From CBDDIP01 sp965229005 (GTDB taxonomy: Bacteria > Actinomycetota > Acidimicrobiia > Acidimicrobiales > Ilumatobacteraceae), in assembly GCA_965229005.1 (NCBI GenBank), contig CBDDIP010000002.1, positions 744,001 to 808,000 on the forward strand: a stretch of 64,000 bases of DNA, in the 5' to 3' direction. Positions 44,441-53,239 of the stretch are shown here, one piece after another; the stretch's first letter is position 1; each line of letters opens with the position of its first letter. The notes beneath the pieces are model-generated. The model did not search any database. It saw only the letters and a list, made by a program, of their open reading frames with translations, and was not told where the DNA came from. The translations under genes and the position numbers were made by a program.

Positions 44441-46357
44441 ATGACTGACACCGCGGCGACGGCTGCCCCCGCGGCGCACGGGTCGTCCAAGCACAAGGCG
44501 GCCGGCACGGGCATGCTGGCCCTCGGCGCACTCGGCGTCGTGTACGGCGACATCGGCACCAGCCCGCTGTACGCGATGAAGGAAGCGTTCACCGAGAAGG
44601 CGCACAAGCTGGACGTGGACATGGTCAACGTCTACGGCGTCTGCTCGCTGGCGTTCTGGTCGCTGATCATCATCATCTCGATCAAGTACCTGATGTTCGT
44701 CATGCGCGCCGACAACCACGGCGAAGGCGGCATCCTCGCCCTCACCTCCCTGCTGATCAACCGGCGGATGCCGACGAGGCGTTCGCTCACCGTGCTGATC
44801 GCCCTCGGCGTGTTCGGCACGGCACTGCTCTACGGCGACGGGATCATCACTCCGGCGATCTCCGTGCTGAGCGCCGTGGAGGGCCTCGACGAGGCGGCGC
44901 CGTCGCTCAGCAACTGGGTCGAGCCGATCGCCATCATCATCCTCGTGCTGCTGTTCCTCGTGCAGAGCAGGGGCACCGGCAGCGTCGGCAAGGTCTTCGG
45001 GCCGATCATGGTGGTCTGGTTCAGCGTGATCGGCGTGCTCGGTCTCTCCCAGGTGCTGCGTCGCCCGGGCATCATCAGCTCGGTCAACCCGATCCACATC
45101 ATCGAGTTCTTCGCCCACGACACGCAGCACGCCTTCTTCTCGCTCGGCTCGATCTTCCTCGTCGTCACCGGCGGCGAGGCGCTCTACGCGGACATGGGCC
45201 ACTTCGGGCGCAAGCCGATCATGCTCGGCTGGTACGCGGTGGTCCTGCCGTGCCTCATCCTCAACTACTGGGGCCAGGGTGCGCTGCTGCTGCGCAAGCC
45301 CGAGGCGATCGAGCAGGTCTTCTTCCAGATGGCGCCCGAGGGGCTGCGCCTGCCGCTCACCGTGCTGGCGACGATGGCCGCGATCATCGCCTCGCAGGCC
45401 TTGATCTCCGGCGTGTTCAGCCTCACCGCGCAGGCCGTGCAGCTGGACTACCTGCCGCGCATCGCCATTCGCCACACGTCGAGCAGCCACAGCGGCCAGA
45501 TCTACGTCCCGCTCGTCAACTGGCTGTTGATGATCGCCTGCGTCGGACTCGTCGTCGGCTTCGGCAGCGCCAGCAACCTGGCTGCCGCGTACGGCATCGC
45601 GGTGACGATGACGATGGTCATCACGACGTTGATCTTCTACGCCGTCGCGGTGTGGCGCTGGCGCTGGCCGAAGTGGAAGGCGCTGCTGATCTGTTCGCCG
45701 CTGCTGATCATCGAGTGGTCGTTCTTCATCGCCAACGTCCCGAAGATCCCGAAGGGTGGATGGTTCGCGCTGGCGATCGCCTTCATCCTCGTGGTGCAGA
45801 TGATGACCTGGCGACGTGGCCGCGAGCTCGTGGCCGATCGCATCCGTCGTGGCGAGCGACCGATCGAAGAGGTGCTCGACGCCGCCGGGCACGTGCAGCG
45901 CGTTCCGGGCACCGCGGTGTTCCTGTTCAAGGACGCCGGCAAGGCGCCGCCCGCACTCGTCAACAACCTGCGCCACAACAAGGTGCTGCACCGCAACACG
46001 TTGCTCGTCTCGGTCGTCACCGACGAGGTGCCCCGCGTGCTCGACGAAGCGGATCGCTACGAGGTCACGCGCATCGAGCCAGGTGTCCACCAGGTGGTGC
46101 TGCGCTTCGGCTTCATGGAGGAGCCCGACGTGCCCGCCGCGCTGTCGAACCTCAAGCATCGCGGTGTGCACTTCGACCCCGACGAAGCGACGTACTTCAT
46201 CGGCCGCGAAAACGTGCTGGCCGGCAAGGCGCCGGGGATGCACCCCTTGCTCGAGCGCTTGTTCGTGTTGCTGAACCGCGGCGCCGACAGCGCCAGCCGC
46301 TTCTTCAACCTCCCCGTCGACCGGGTCTTCGAGGTCGGCTCCCACGTCGAGATCTGA
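44441..46357 (+). CDS. kup: KUP/HAK family potassium uptake protein
   Basis: 638-residue potassium:proton symporter. The family signature ALGVVYGDIGTSPLYAMKEA opens the first helix, and GDGIITPAISVLSAVEGL and a GGEALYADMGHFG block follow. About 12 helices are followed by the ~180-residue hydrophilic C-terminal domain typical of Kup. It follows a 54-bp gap and is closed by a short hairpin at 46358. No link to the nuo operon is evident beyond position. Confidence 0.95.
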   Translation: MTDTAATAAPAAHGSSKHKAAGTGMLALGALGVVYGDIGTSPLYAMKEAFTEKAHKLDVDMVNVYGVCSLAFWSLIIIISIKYLMFVMRADNHGEGGILALTSLLINRRMPTRRSLTVLIALGVFGTALLYGDGIITPAISVLSAVEGLDEAAPSLSNWVEPIAIIILVLLFLVQSRGTGSVGKVFGPIMVVWFSVIGVLGLSQVLRRPGIISSVNPIHIIEFFAHDTQHAFFSLGSIFLVVTGGEALYADMGHFGRKPIMLGWYAVVLPCLILNYWGQGALLLRKPEAIEQVFFQMAPEGLRLPLTVLATMAAIIASQALISGVFSLTAQAVQLDYLPRIAIRHTSSSHSGQIYVPLVNWLLMIACVGLVVGFGSASNLAAAYGIAVTMTMVITTLIFYAVAVWRWRWPKWKALLICSPLLIIEWSFFIANVPKIPKGGWFALAIAFILVVQMMTWRRGRELVADRIRRGERPIEEVLDAAGHVQRVPGTAVFLFKDAGKAPPALVNNLRHNKVLHRNTLLVSVVTDEVPRVLDEADRYEVTRIEPGVHQVVLRFGFMEEPDVPAALSNLKHRGVHFDPDEATYFIGRENVLAGKAPGMHPLLERLFVLLNRGADSASRFFNLPVDRVFEVGSHVEI

Positions 46358-46377
46358 GTCGGCGCTCGTGCGCCGAC
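46358..46377 (+). terminator. Short hairpin after kup
   Basis: GTCGGCG, a CTCGTG loop and CGCCGAC form a perfect 7-bp stem that begins immediately after the kup stop. There is no T-run. Confidence 0.5.
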
Positions 46378-46379
46378 CC

Positions 46380-46420
46380 GGTGAGAGGTGAGGGCCCATG
46401 CGCCGCACATCGCTCACCTC
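46380..46420 (+). repeat. 41-bp palindromic repeat, copy 1
   Basis: Starts GGTGAGAGGTGAGGGCCCAT and ends CGCTCACCTC; the outer GGTGAG pairs with CTCACC. It is related to the three copies at 46936, 46998 and 47059, and is in the same orientation class as copy 4. Confidence 0.75.
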
Positions 46421-46464
46421 GCGGGCCGTCGGGCGCTGGGGATCGCGCTCAGTGAGCGCAGCCG

Positions 46465-46686
46465 TCAGTGCCAGGCAAGCCGAACAAGACCGGCGATCAG
46501 TACCCCGACCCCAGTGGCGACGCCCGTGAGTGGCAGTCCCACCCGAAGCACGCGCATCAGGGCATCGTCGGGCTTCGGCTCACCCTTCCAGTTCCTCCGA
46601 ACGAGGTAGCGACGCAGCTTGAACATGATCCCGCCAAACATCGCAAACGCAGCGCCGAACACCGCTTGCCATGCCGCCTCGCTCAC
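46465..46686 (-). CDS. Unknown two-helix mini membrane protein
   Basis: 73 residues, start GTG directly after the stop of the upstream 70-residue gene. Two hydrophobic segments (about 6-22 and 50-68) flank a basic loop KLRRYLVRRNWKG. No family recognised. The region is less GC-rich than its neighbours and is flanked by palindromic repeats, so it may be an acquired module. The coding call rests on operon-like spacing and a membrane-protein-like composition. Confidence 0.55.
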   Translation of the reverse strand: MSEAAWQAVFGAAFAMFGGIMFKLRRYLVRRNWKGEPKPDDALMRVLRVGLPLTGVATGVGVLIAGLVRLAWH

Positions 46687-46899
46687 TCATCCGTTTCTAC
46701 CAGCCTCGTCAGAGTTCGGGTCGTCTCGCCCGCGGCGTCGACCTTTGATGATCGCTATCGCCATCACCGTGAGCGCCACGAGGAGGAACAGACCCCAGAG
46801 GTAGAGCACCGTCCGGTCGGCTGTCTTTGTGGGGTCCACCGGTTTCGACGGTAGTTGGTCGCGGGCGCTCACCGAGACGGCGGAATCCAGGTGAGTCAT
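46687..46899 (-). CDS. Unknown single-helix mini membrane protein
   Basis: 70 residues: a hydrophilic N-terminus of about 30, a helix (YLWGLFLLVALTVMAIAII) and a strongly charged tail beginning KGRRRGRDD. The TGA abuts the GTG of the next small gene. GAGGT just before the ATG is a possible ribosome site. No family recognised. Confidence 0.55.
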   Translation of the reverse strand: MTHLDSAVSVSARDQLPSKPVDPTKTADRTVLYLWGLFLLVALTVMAIAIIKGRRRGRDDPNSDEAGRNG

Positions 46900-46935
46900 C
46901 GACCTCAGCGTCCCCAGGGAGCGCGTGGCGGACGC

Positions 46936-46976
46936 GATGAGAAGTTGGCGGTCATGGGCCGCTCATCGCTCATCTC
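46936..46976 (+). repeat. 41-bp palindromic repeat, copy 2
   Basis: Begins GATGAGAAGTTGGCGGTCAT and ends CGCTCATCTC. The outer arms GATGAG/CTCATC and inner GCGG/CCGC can form a two-part hairpin. Followed 21 nt later by copy 3. Confidence 0.8.
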
Positions 46977-46997
46977 GGTTCCCGGCCCATCGAACTC

Positions 46998-47038
46998 GAT
47001 GAGAAGTTGGCGGTCATAGGCCGCTCATCGCTCATCTC
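46998..47038 (+). repeat. 41-bp palindromic repeat, copy 3
   Basis: Differs from copy 2 at a single base (CATAGG for CATGGG in the inner loop). Preceded by CGAACTC, as copy 4 is, giving a period of about 62 bp. Confidence 0.8.
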
Positions 47039-47058
47039 GACGCGGGCTCGGCGAACTC

Positions 47059-47099
47059 GGTGAGAGGTGAGCGGCCCATGACCGCAGATCCCTCACCTC
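47059..47099 (+). repeat. 41-bp palindromic repeat, copy 4 (inverted core)
   Basis: Outer arms GGTGAG/CTCACC match copy 1. The inner 15 bases GCGGCCCATGACCGC are the exact reverse complement of the inner part of copy 2, so this copy lies in the opposite orientation. Confidence 0.75.
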
Positions 47100-47128
47100 A
47101 CGAGCGGTTCGACGGTCGAGCTCTCGGG

Positions 47129-47154
47129 CGCGCGCTCCCTAGGGGGTGCGCGCG
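47129..47154 (-). terminator. Hairpin downstream of the EamA transporter gene
   Basis: CGCGCGCTCCC and GGGGGTGCGCGCG form a GC-rich stem with a TA loop, a few bases past the reverse-strand stop at 47158. Confidence 0.55.
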
Positions 47155-47157
47155 GCG

Positions 47158-48063
47158 TCAGTTGGTGCTGATCGGTTCGGGGCGGCTGGTCATCACGGCG
47201 CCGACGATGACGATGGCCATGCCGGCGATGGCCAGCAGGTGCAGCTCGTCGTCGCGCACGAGCACACCGAGGATCGTCCCGACGATCGGGGTGAAGAAGA
47301 TGCCGATCATCCCGCGCACCGTGCCGGCGCGCATCAGCAGCACGCCGTAGAGGGCGAACGCGAGCCCGGTGCCGACGGCGCCGAGCACCAGCAGCGCGCC
47401 GACGGCCTGCCACGACATCGTGCTGTCGGGGAGCGAGGCGAGTCCCCACGGCAGCGACCACGCGGCACCGAAGATCTCGATCCACAGCATCGTCGGCAGC
47501 GCCCCGTACTTCGCCTGCACCGGCCGGGCCGCGTTCGCCGCGATCGCGTAAAGCACGAGCGCAACGAGCAGCAGCACGATGCCCTGCGTGTCGGCCGAGC
47601 TCTTCGAGCTGTCGCCCGAGTCGACGGACGCGAACGAGATCAGGGCGATGCCGGCGAACCCGACGAGCACCGCCGCGATGCGGAACCTGCTCGGACGGTG
47701 CCGCGTGTAGAACGCGGTGACCACCACGGTCACCAGCGGCAGGCCGCCGTTGAGCATGCCGGTGATCGAGGTGTTCACCGTCTGCTCGGCGAGCGGGTAG
47801 AGCAGGAACGGCGCCGCCATCCAGCACAGACCGAGGAAGACGAAGCGGGGGACGTCGGCGCGGGCGATGCGCCGACGAGCGGCGGGGATGCACACGATTG
47901 CCAGCGCGCCGAACAAGCAGCGGAACAACGGGACCACCGGTGCCTCGACCCAATCGATGGCGATCGCGATCCACAGGAACGAGCTGCCCCAGACCACGGC
48001 GATCGCGGCCGACATGCCCCACTCGGTCGGCCCGAAGTGTTGAATCGGTGCCTCGCTGCGCAT
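47158..48063 (-). CDS. EamA/DMT-superfamily transporter
   Basis: 301-residue integral membrane protein with about ten hydrophobic helices arranged as two EamA repeats, the second starting near residue 160. The first repeat ends with MLNGGLPLVTVVVTAFY and the second has GTILGVLVRDDELH before the last helix. This superfamily exports or exchanges small metabolites. Substrate cannot be predicted. The gene is divergent from acs with a 70-bp shared promoter region. Confidence 0.88.
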   Translation of the reverse strand: MRSEAPIQHFGPTEWGMSAAIAVVWGSSFLWIAIAIDWVEAPVVPLFRCLFGALAIVCIPAARRRIARADVPRFVFLGLCWMAAPFLLYPLAEQTVNTSITGMLNGGLPLVTVVVTAFYTRHRPSRFRIAAVLVGFAGIALISFASVDSGDSSKSSADTQGIVLLLVALVLYAIAANAARPVQAKYGALPTMLWIEIFGAAWSLPWGLASLPDSTMSWQAVGALLVLGAVGTGLAFALYGVLLMRAGTVRGMIGIFFTPIVGTILGVLVRDDELHLLAIAGMAIVIVGAVMTSRPEPISTN

Positions 48064-48121
48064 GTTCCGTCAGTCTGCCCGAGCACGCCTCGGGGAAGAG
48101 AGCGGTTTCCGGACGCAGCGC

Positions 48122-48133
48122 TAACGTTCGGCC
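48122..48133 (+). promoter_or_regulatory. Leaderless -10 box of acs
   Basis: TAACGT at 48122-48127 is followed by six bases and the ATG at 48134. No Shine-Dalgarno sequence is present. Confidence 0.5.
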
Positions 48134-50089
<1,956 letters not shown>

Positions 50090-50133
50090 GCCGTGCCCCT
50101 CAAGCCGGGTAGCGAGCTTGCCGATACCCCTAC

Positions 50134-52551
50134 GTGGCGAACGACCAGGCGGACAACAGCACCGCAGACAGCACCGGCGGTGGCACGACCACACAGAACC
50201 CAGACGTGGCCCAGAGCGGCAGTGGCACGAGGTACTCGCGCGAAGACTTCCGTCTGAACCTCGACTCGCCGATCTTCCACCGCGACGAGCGCATGCCGTC
50301 CGGTGAGGTGCCGCTGCTTCGTGAGATCGAGTGGGAGCAGGCTCCGCACCACCCCACGGCGCAGACCCCGGAGATCGACAACCTCGTCGCGCAGGTGCTG
50401 AGCGAGAGCCGCGAGCTGCCGGTGACGATGCGTCGCCCGATCTTCGGCCGCACCGACTCGCGTTCGCAGCCGGTCATCGCCCCGTTCAACCCGGATCGCA
50501 CCGTCGTGCTCGAACCCGAGCCGGTCGTCGCGCCTGAGCCGGTCGTCGAGGCCGAGCCGGTCGTCGAAGCGGAACCGGTCGTCGAGGCCGAGCCGGTCGT
50601 CGAGGCCGAGCCGGTCGTCGAGGCCGAGTCGGTCGTCGAGGCAGCAGTCGTCGAGGCCGAGCCCGTTGTGGAGGCCGAGCCGGTCGTCGAGGCCGAGCCG
50701 GTCGTCGAACCCGAGCCGGTCGTCGAAGCGGAACCGGTGGTCGAAGCGGCTGCCGTGATCGAGCCCGCGCCCGTCGTCGAGGACGCGGCCGTCGTCGAGG
50801 TCGATGCCGAGATCGCCGCGCAGGTCGACGCCGACGTCAACCGGTTGGCGATGGTGCCCGACCGTGAGGACTCCGGCACCGGGTCGATCCCGATCGTCGA
50901 GTTCGCCCAGCCCGAGCTGACCCCGTCACGCTCGGCGCCGCAGCTGATCGCACCCGCGCTGCCCACGTTGAGCACCGACTCCGCGTTCACCGCACGCGCT
51001 CCGGCGGCGATCAAGAGTGCCGCCACGGTCGGGCTGTTCGACAAGCCGTTGAGCTCGCCGAGCAAGTACAAGAAGAAGAAGCGCCACCTCGTGCGCAAGA
51101 CCTTCTCGCTGTTGATCGTGCTCGGCATGATCGGTGGCGGTGTCTACGCCCTGAAGCGCTACGTGCTCGACAAGAAGGAGTGGCAGGCGGACATCAAGCC
51201 GCTGGCCGACGAGGTCTCGGTGGCGTCGGGTCTGAAGTTCGCTGCGCCCGTTGCGGTGGAAGAGCTCGGCGCTGCGGAGTACTCGACGCGGATCGTGTCG
51301 AGCACGCTCGGCATCGACGACACCAACAGCGCGACCGTGGCCTCACGTTGGCGGTCGGTCGGCGTGCTCAGCGGCGCCCTGGACCTCGAAGCGATCGGCC
51401 GCTCAGCAGCGGTCGACTCCCCGGCGTTCTACGACCCGACCGACGCAACGATCTACGTCCTCGAAGATCTCAGCCCGGAGCTGCGTGAGTTCTCGCTGCA
51501 CCGTGCCCTGTCGGCTGCGGCGCTCGACCAGCGGATGCACTGGGCCACGTCGATCGCCACCGCCGATCCGTCCGGCAGGACGGCCGTTCGTGTCCGCGTC
51601 GACGGCTGGGCCCTCGCCGTCGCCGCTGCGACGGCCGATCCGGCGTCGCGCGAAGCGCTCACCGAGCAGACCCTGCGGCTCGCCGCACGTCTCGGGCCGC
51701 TGCCGATGTCCGCCTACGCGGCGCACGTCACCGGTCGAGTCGGGATCGTCGACGAGCCGGTGTTCAGCAGAGTGCTGGCGTCGGTCGGCCCGACGGCCTG
51801 GTCCGGCACCGAGGGACTGCCGTTCGAGGCGATGCCCGATGGCATCGAGTTCGGCGCGGCGAATTCGGCGACCTCGGCGACCTTGAACGCCGCCTATGCG
51901 TCGTCGACGAAGGAGAACGCCGGCCTGGTCTTCTGGTACTACGCGCTCGCCGGGCGGATCGGCGAGACCGCGGCGTGGAACGCGGCGATCCACTGGCTGA
52001 GCGACACGACCGTCGACGTCACCGTCGACGGACGTGCATGCATCAACGCCACGGTCGTCGCCCAGGACGTTGCCGGCGCCGGCCTCCTGCTCGGCGCGTT
52101 CAGTGCCTGGGCGCAAGCGGCGCCGATCGAGTCGGCGACGACGGTCGGTCCGTCGCCCACGGTGCCCAACGCGATCGCGGTCACCGCGTGCGATCCGGGC
52201 ACTGCTGCCGCGACCAACACGAACGGATCGCCGCTGAGCTTCGGCGGTTCACCCAGCCTGCAGGCGCTGCTGGCGACCGGCATCGGTGCGAGCGTGGACG
52301 ACGACACGTTTGCCGGCTGCATCGTTCCGCAAGCGCTCGGTCGCAACCTGCCGCTCAGCGCCGCCACCGACGAGGTGAGCGTCTTCGGACTCGCGTTCGG
52401 CGGCACGACCGCTTGGATCTCCGGCAACGCCGATCTGATCACGTCGTGCGGCGGATTGGCAACGCTGCCGGAAGCGGTGCCGGCCACCGATGCGAACGGC
52501 CTGCCGACACCGGGGACGATCGGTCCCTTGGTCTCGGCTCCGACTCCCTGA
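50134..52551 (+). CDS. Membrane protein with Val-Glu-Pro hexapeptide repeats and degenerate peptidase-like domain
   Basis: 805 residues, unnamed. Order: hydrophilic N-terminus; a repeat tract (about residues 127-215) of VVEAEP hexads encoded by 18-bp units; a basic KYKKKKRH then one helix (about 322-341); a large C-terminal region presumably outside the cell. That region has AFYDPTDATIYVLEDL at 431 and LHRALSAAALDQRMHW at 455, which line up with actinobacterial metallopeptidase-like proteins carrying FYDP...IYV and HELTHALQDQ. Here HExxH is replaced (His456, Arg457, Ser460). A late cysteine pair (Cys in DGRACIN and TACDPG) fits a secreted domain. Start GTG 50134. Function unknown. Confidence 0.8.
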   Translation: MANDQADNSTADSTGGGTTTQNPDVAQSGSGTRYSREDFRLNLDSPIFHRDERMPSGEVPLLREIEWEQAPHHPTAQTPEIDNLVAQVLSESRELPVTMRRPIFGRTDSRSQPVIAPFNPDRTVVLEPEPVVAPEPVVEAEPVVEAEPVVEAEPVVEAEPVVEAESVVEAAVVEAEPVVEAEPVVEAEPVVEPEPVVEAEPVVEAAAVIEPAPVVEDAAVVEVDAEIAAQVDADVNRLAMVPDREDSGTGSIPIVEFAQPELTPSRSAPQLIAPALPTLSTDSAFTARAPAAIKSAATVGLFDKPLSSPSKYKKKKRHLVRKTFSLLIVLGMIGGGVYALKRYVLDKKEWQADIKPLADEVSVASGLKFAAPVAVEELGAAEYSTRIVSSTLGIDDTNSATVASRWRSVGVLSGALDLEAIGRSAAVDSPAFYDPTDATIYVLEDLSPELREFSLHRALSAAALDQRMHWATSIATADPSGRTAVRVRVDGWALAVAAATADPASREALTEQTLRLAARLGPLPMSAYAAHVTGRVGIVDEPVFSRVLASVGPTAWSGTEGLPFEAMPDGIEFGAANSATSATLNAAYASSTKENAGLVFWYYALAGRIGETAAWNAAIHWLSDTTVDVTVDGRACINATVVAQDVAGAGLLLGAFSAWAQAAPIESATTVGPSPTVPNAIAVTACDPGTAAATNTNGSPLSFGGSPSLQALLATGIGASVDDDTFAGCIVPQALGRNLPLSAATDEVSVFGLAFGGTTAWISGNADLITSCGGLATLPEAVPATDANGLPTPGTIGPLVSAPTP
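50514..50770 (+). repeat. 18-bp in-frame tandem repeat tract
   Basis: About a dozen imperfect copies of GAGCCGGTCGTCGAGGCC encode VVEAEP hexads. Variants at the ends (APEP, PEP, AAV) suggest older decayed copies. The tract is a candidate for slippage-driven length change. Confidence 0.85.
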
Positions 52552-52566
52552 GCGGGCTCCGCTCAG
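52548..52566. terminator. Small hairpin spanning two convergent stop codons
   Basis: CTGAGCG, a five-base loop and CGCTCAG. The TGA stops of both the forward repeat-protein gene and the reverse yajQ-type gene lie inside the arms. Only 11 bp separate the genes. The stem is short and lacks a T-run, so termination is a guess. Confidence 0.4.
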
Positions 52567-53051
52567 TCGCGGAAGTTCTCGAACTGCAACGGGATCTCGA
52601 GATCGGCGCCCTTCAGGAGTGAGATCACGGCCTGCAGGTCGTCGCGCTTCTTGCCGGTGACGCGCACGGTCTCGCCCTGGGTCTGGCTGCTGATCCCCTT
52701 CGGACCCTTCTCCTTGATCATCCGGTTGATCTCGCGGGCCTTGTCGCTGGTGATGCCGACCTTGATCGTGACGACCTGACGCACGGTGTTCTGCGTGGCC
52801 TCCTCGACCTTGCCGTAGTCGACGCCCTTCAGCGACAGGCCGCGTTTGACGAGCTTCTCCTCGACCACGACACGCAGCGCATTGAGACGATCCTCGCTGA
52901 CGGTTCGCAGGGTGAGGACCAGCTCGGCCTGCTCGATCGACGAGTTGGTGTTCTTGAAGTCGAAGCGGGTGGCGATCTCGCGCTGGGCTTGATCGACGGC
53001 GTTGCGCAGCTCCTGGCGGTCGACCTCGGAGACGACATCGAATGTGGGCAT
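52563..53051 (-). CDS. YajQ-family nucleotide/cyclic-di-GMP-binding protein
   Basis: 162 residues, the usual family length. It opens with FDVVSEVDRQELRNAVDQA and RFDFKNTNSSIE and ends with LKGADLEIPLQFENFRD, all diagnostic of YajQ. Members bind nucleotides, and some bind cyclic-di-GMP and partner with transcription factors; the role in actinobacteria is not settled. TAGCCT lies six bases before the ATG on the reverse strand, the leaderless pattern. Confidence 0.93.
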   Translation of the reverse strand: MPTFDVVSEVDRQELRNAVDQAQREIATRFDFKNTNSSIEQAELVLTLRTVSEDRLNALRVVVEEKLVKRGLSLKGVDYGKVEEATQNTVRQVVTIKVGITSDKAREINRMIKEKGPKGISSQTQGETVRVTGKKRDDLQAVISLLKGADLEIPLQFENFRD

Positions 53052-53063
53052 GCATCGAGGCTA
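53052..53063 (-). promoter_or_regulatory. Leaderless -10 box of the YajQ gene
   Basis: On the reverse strand TAGCCT (53063-53058) is followed by six bases and the ATG. No ribosome site is present. Confidence 0.5.
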
Positions 53064-53092
53064 CTTGCGCCGCTAGCCTTGCCGACTGCGTT

Positions 53093-53176
53093 GGGTCGGT
53101 GCCCGAGTGGCCAAAGGGAGTTGACTGTAAATCAACCGGCATGCCTACGTAGGTTCGAATCCTGCCCGGCCCACCA
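53093..53176 (+). tRNA. tRNA-Tyr (GTA)
   Basis: Class II tRNA with a long variable arm and encoded CCA. The acceptor GGGTCGG pairs with CCGGCCC, and the anticodon stem GTTGA/TCAAC holds the loop CTGTAAA with GTA at 53127-53129. The T-loop GGTTCGAATCC is canonical. Followed directly by a Rho-independent terminator. Confidence 0.95.
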
Positions 53177-53181
53177 TCTCG

Positions 53182-53229
53182 AACCGCCAGATCACCGGAC
53201 GTCCTCCGGGGTCTGGCGGTTTGGTTTTT
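53182..53229 (+). terminator. Rho-independent terminator of tRNA-Tyr
   Basis: AACCGCCAGA (53182-53191) pairs perfectly with TCTGGCGGTT (53212-53221), followed by a T-rich run to 53229. Confidence 0.8.
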
Positions 53230-53239
53230 GACCACGCTC

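Noticed and set aside
46936..47099. CRISPR-like array (three repeats spaced ~62 bp)
   Set aside because: Spacers of 20-21 nt are similar to each other (both end in CGAACTC), repeats are imperfect and partly inverted, and no cas genes are near.
53228..53239. TTG start for the ABC-F protein
   Set aside because: It lies at the end of the T-run of the tRNA-Tyr terminator. The ATG at 53240 starts the conserved sequence.
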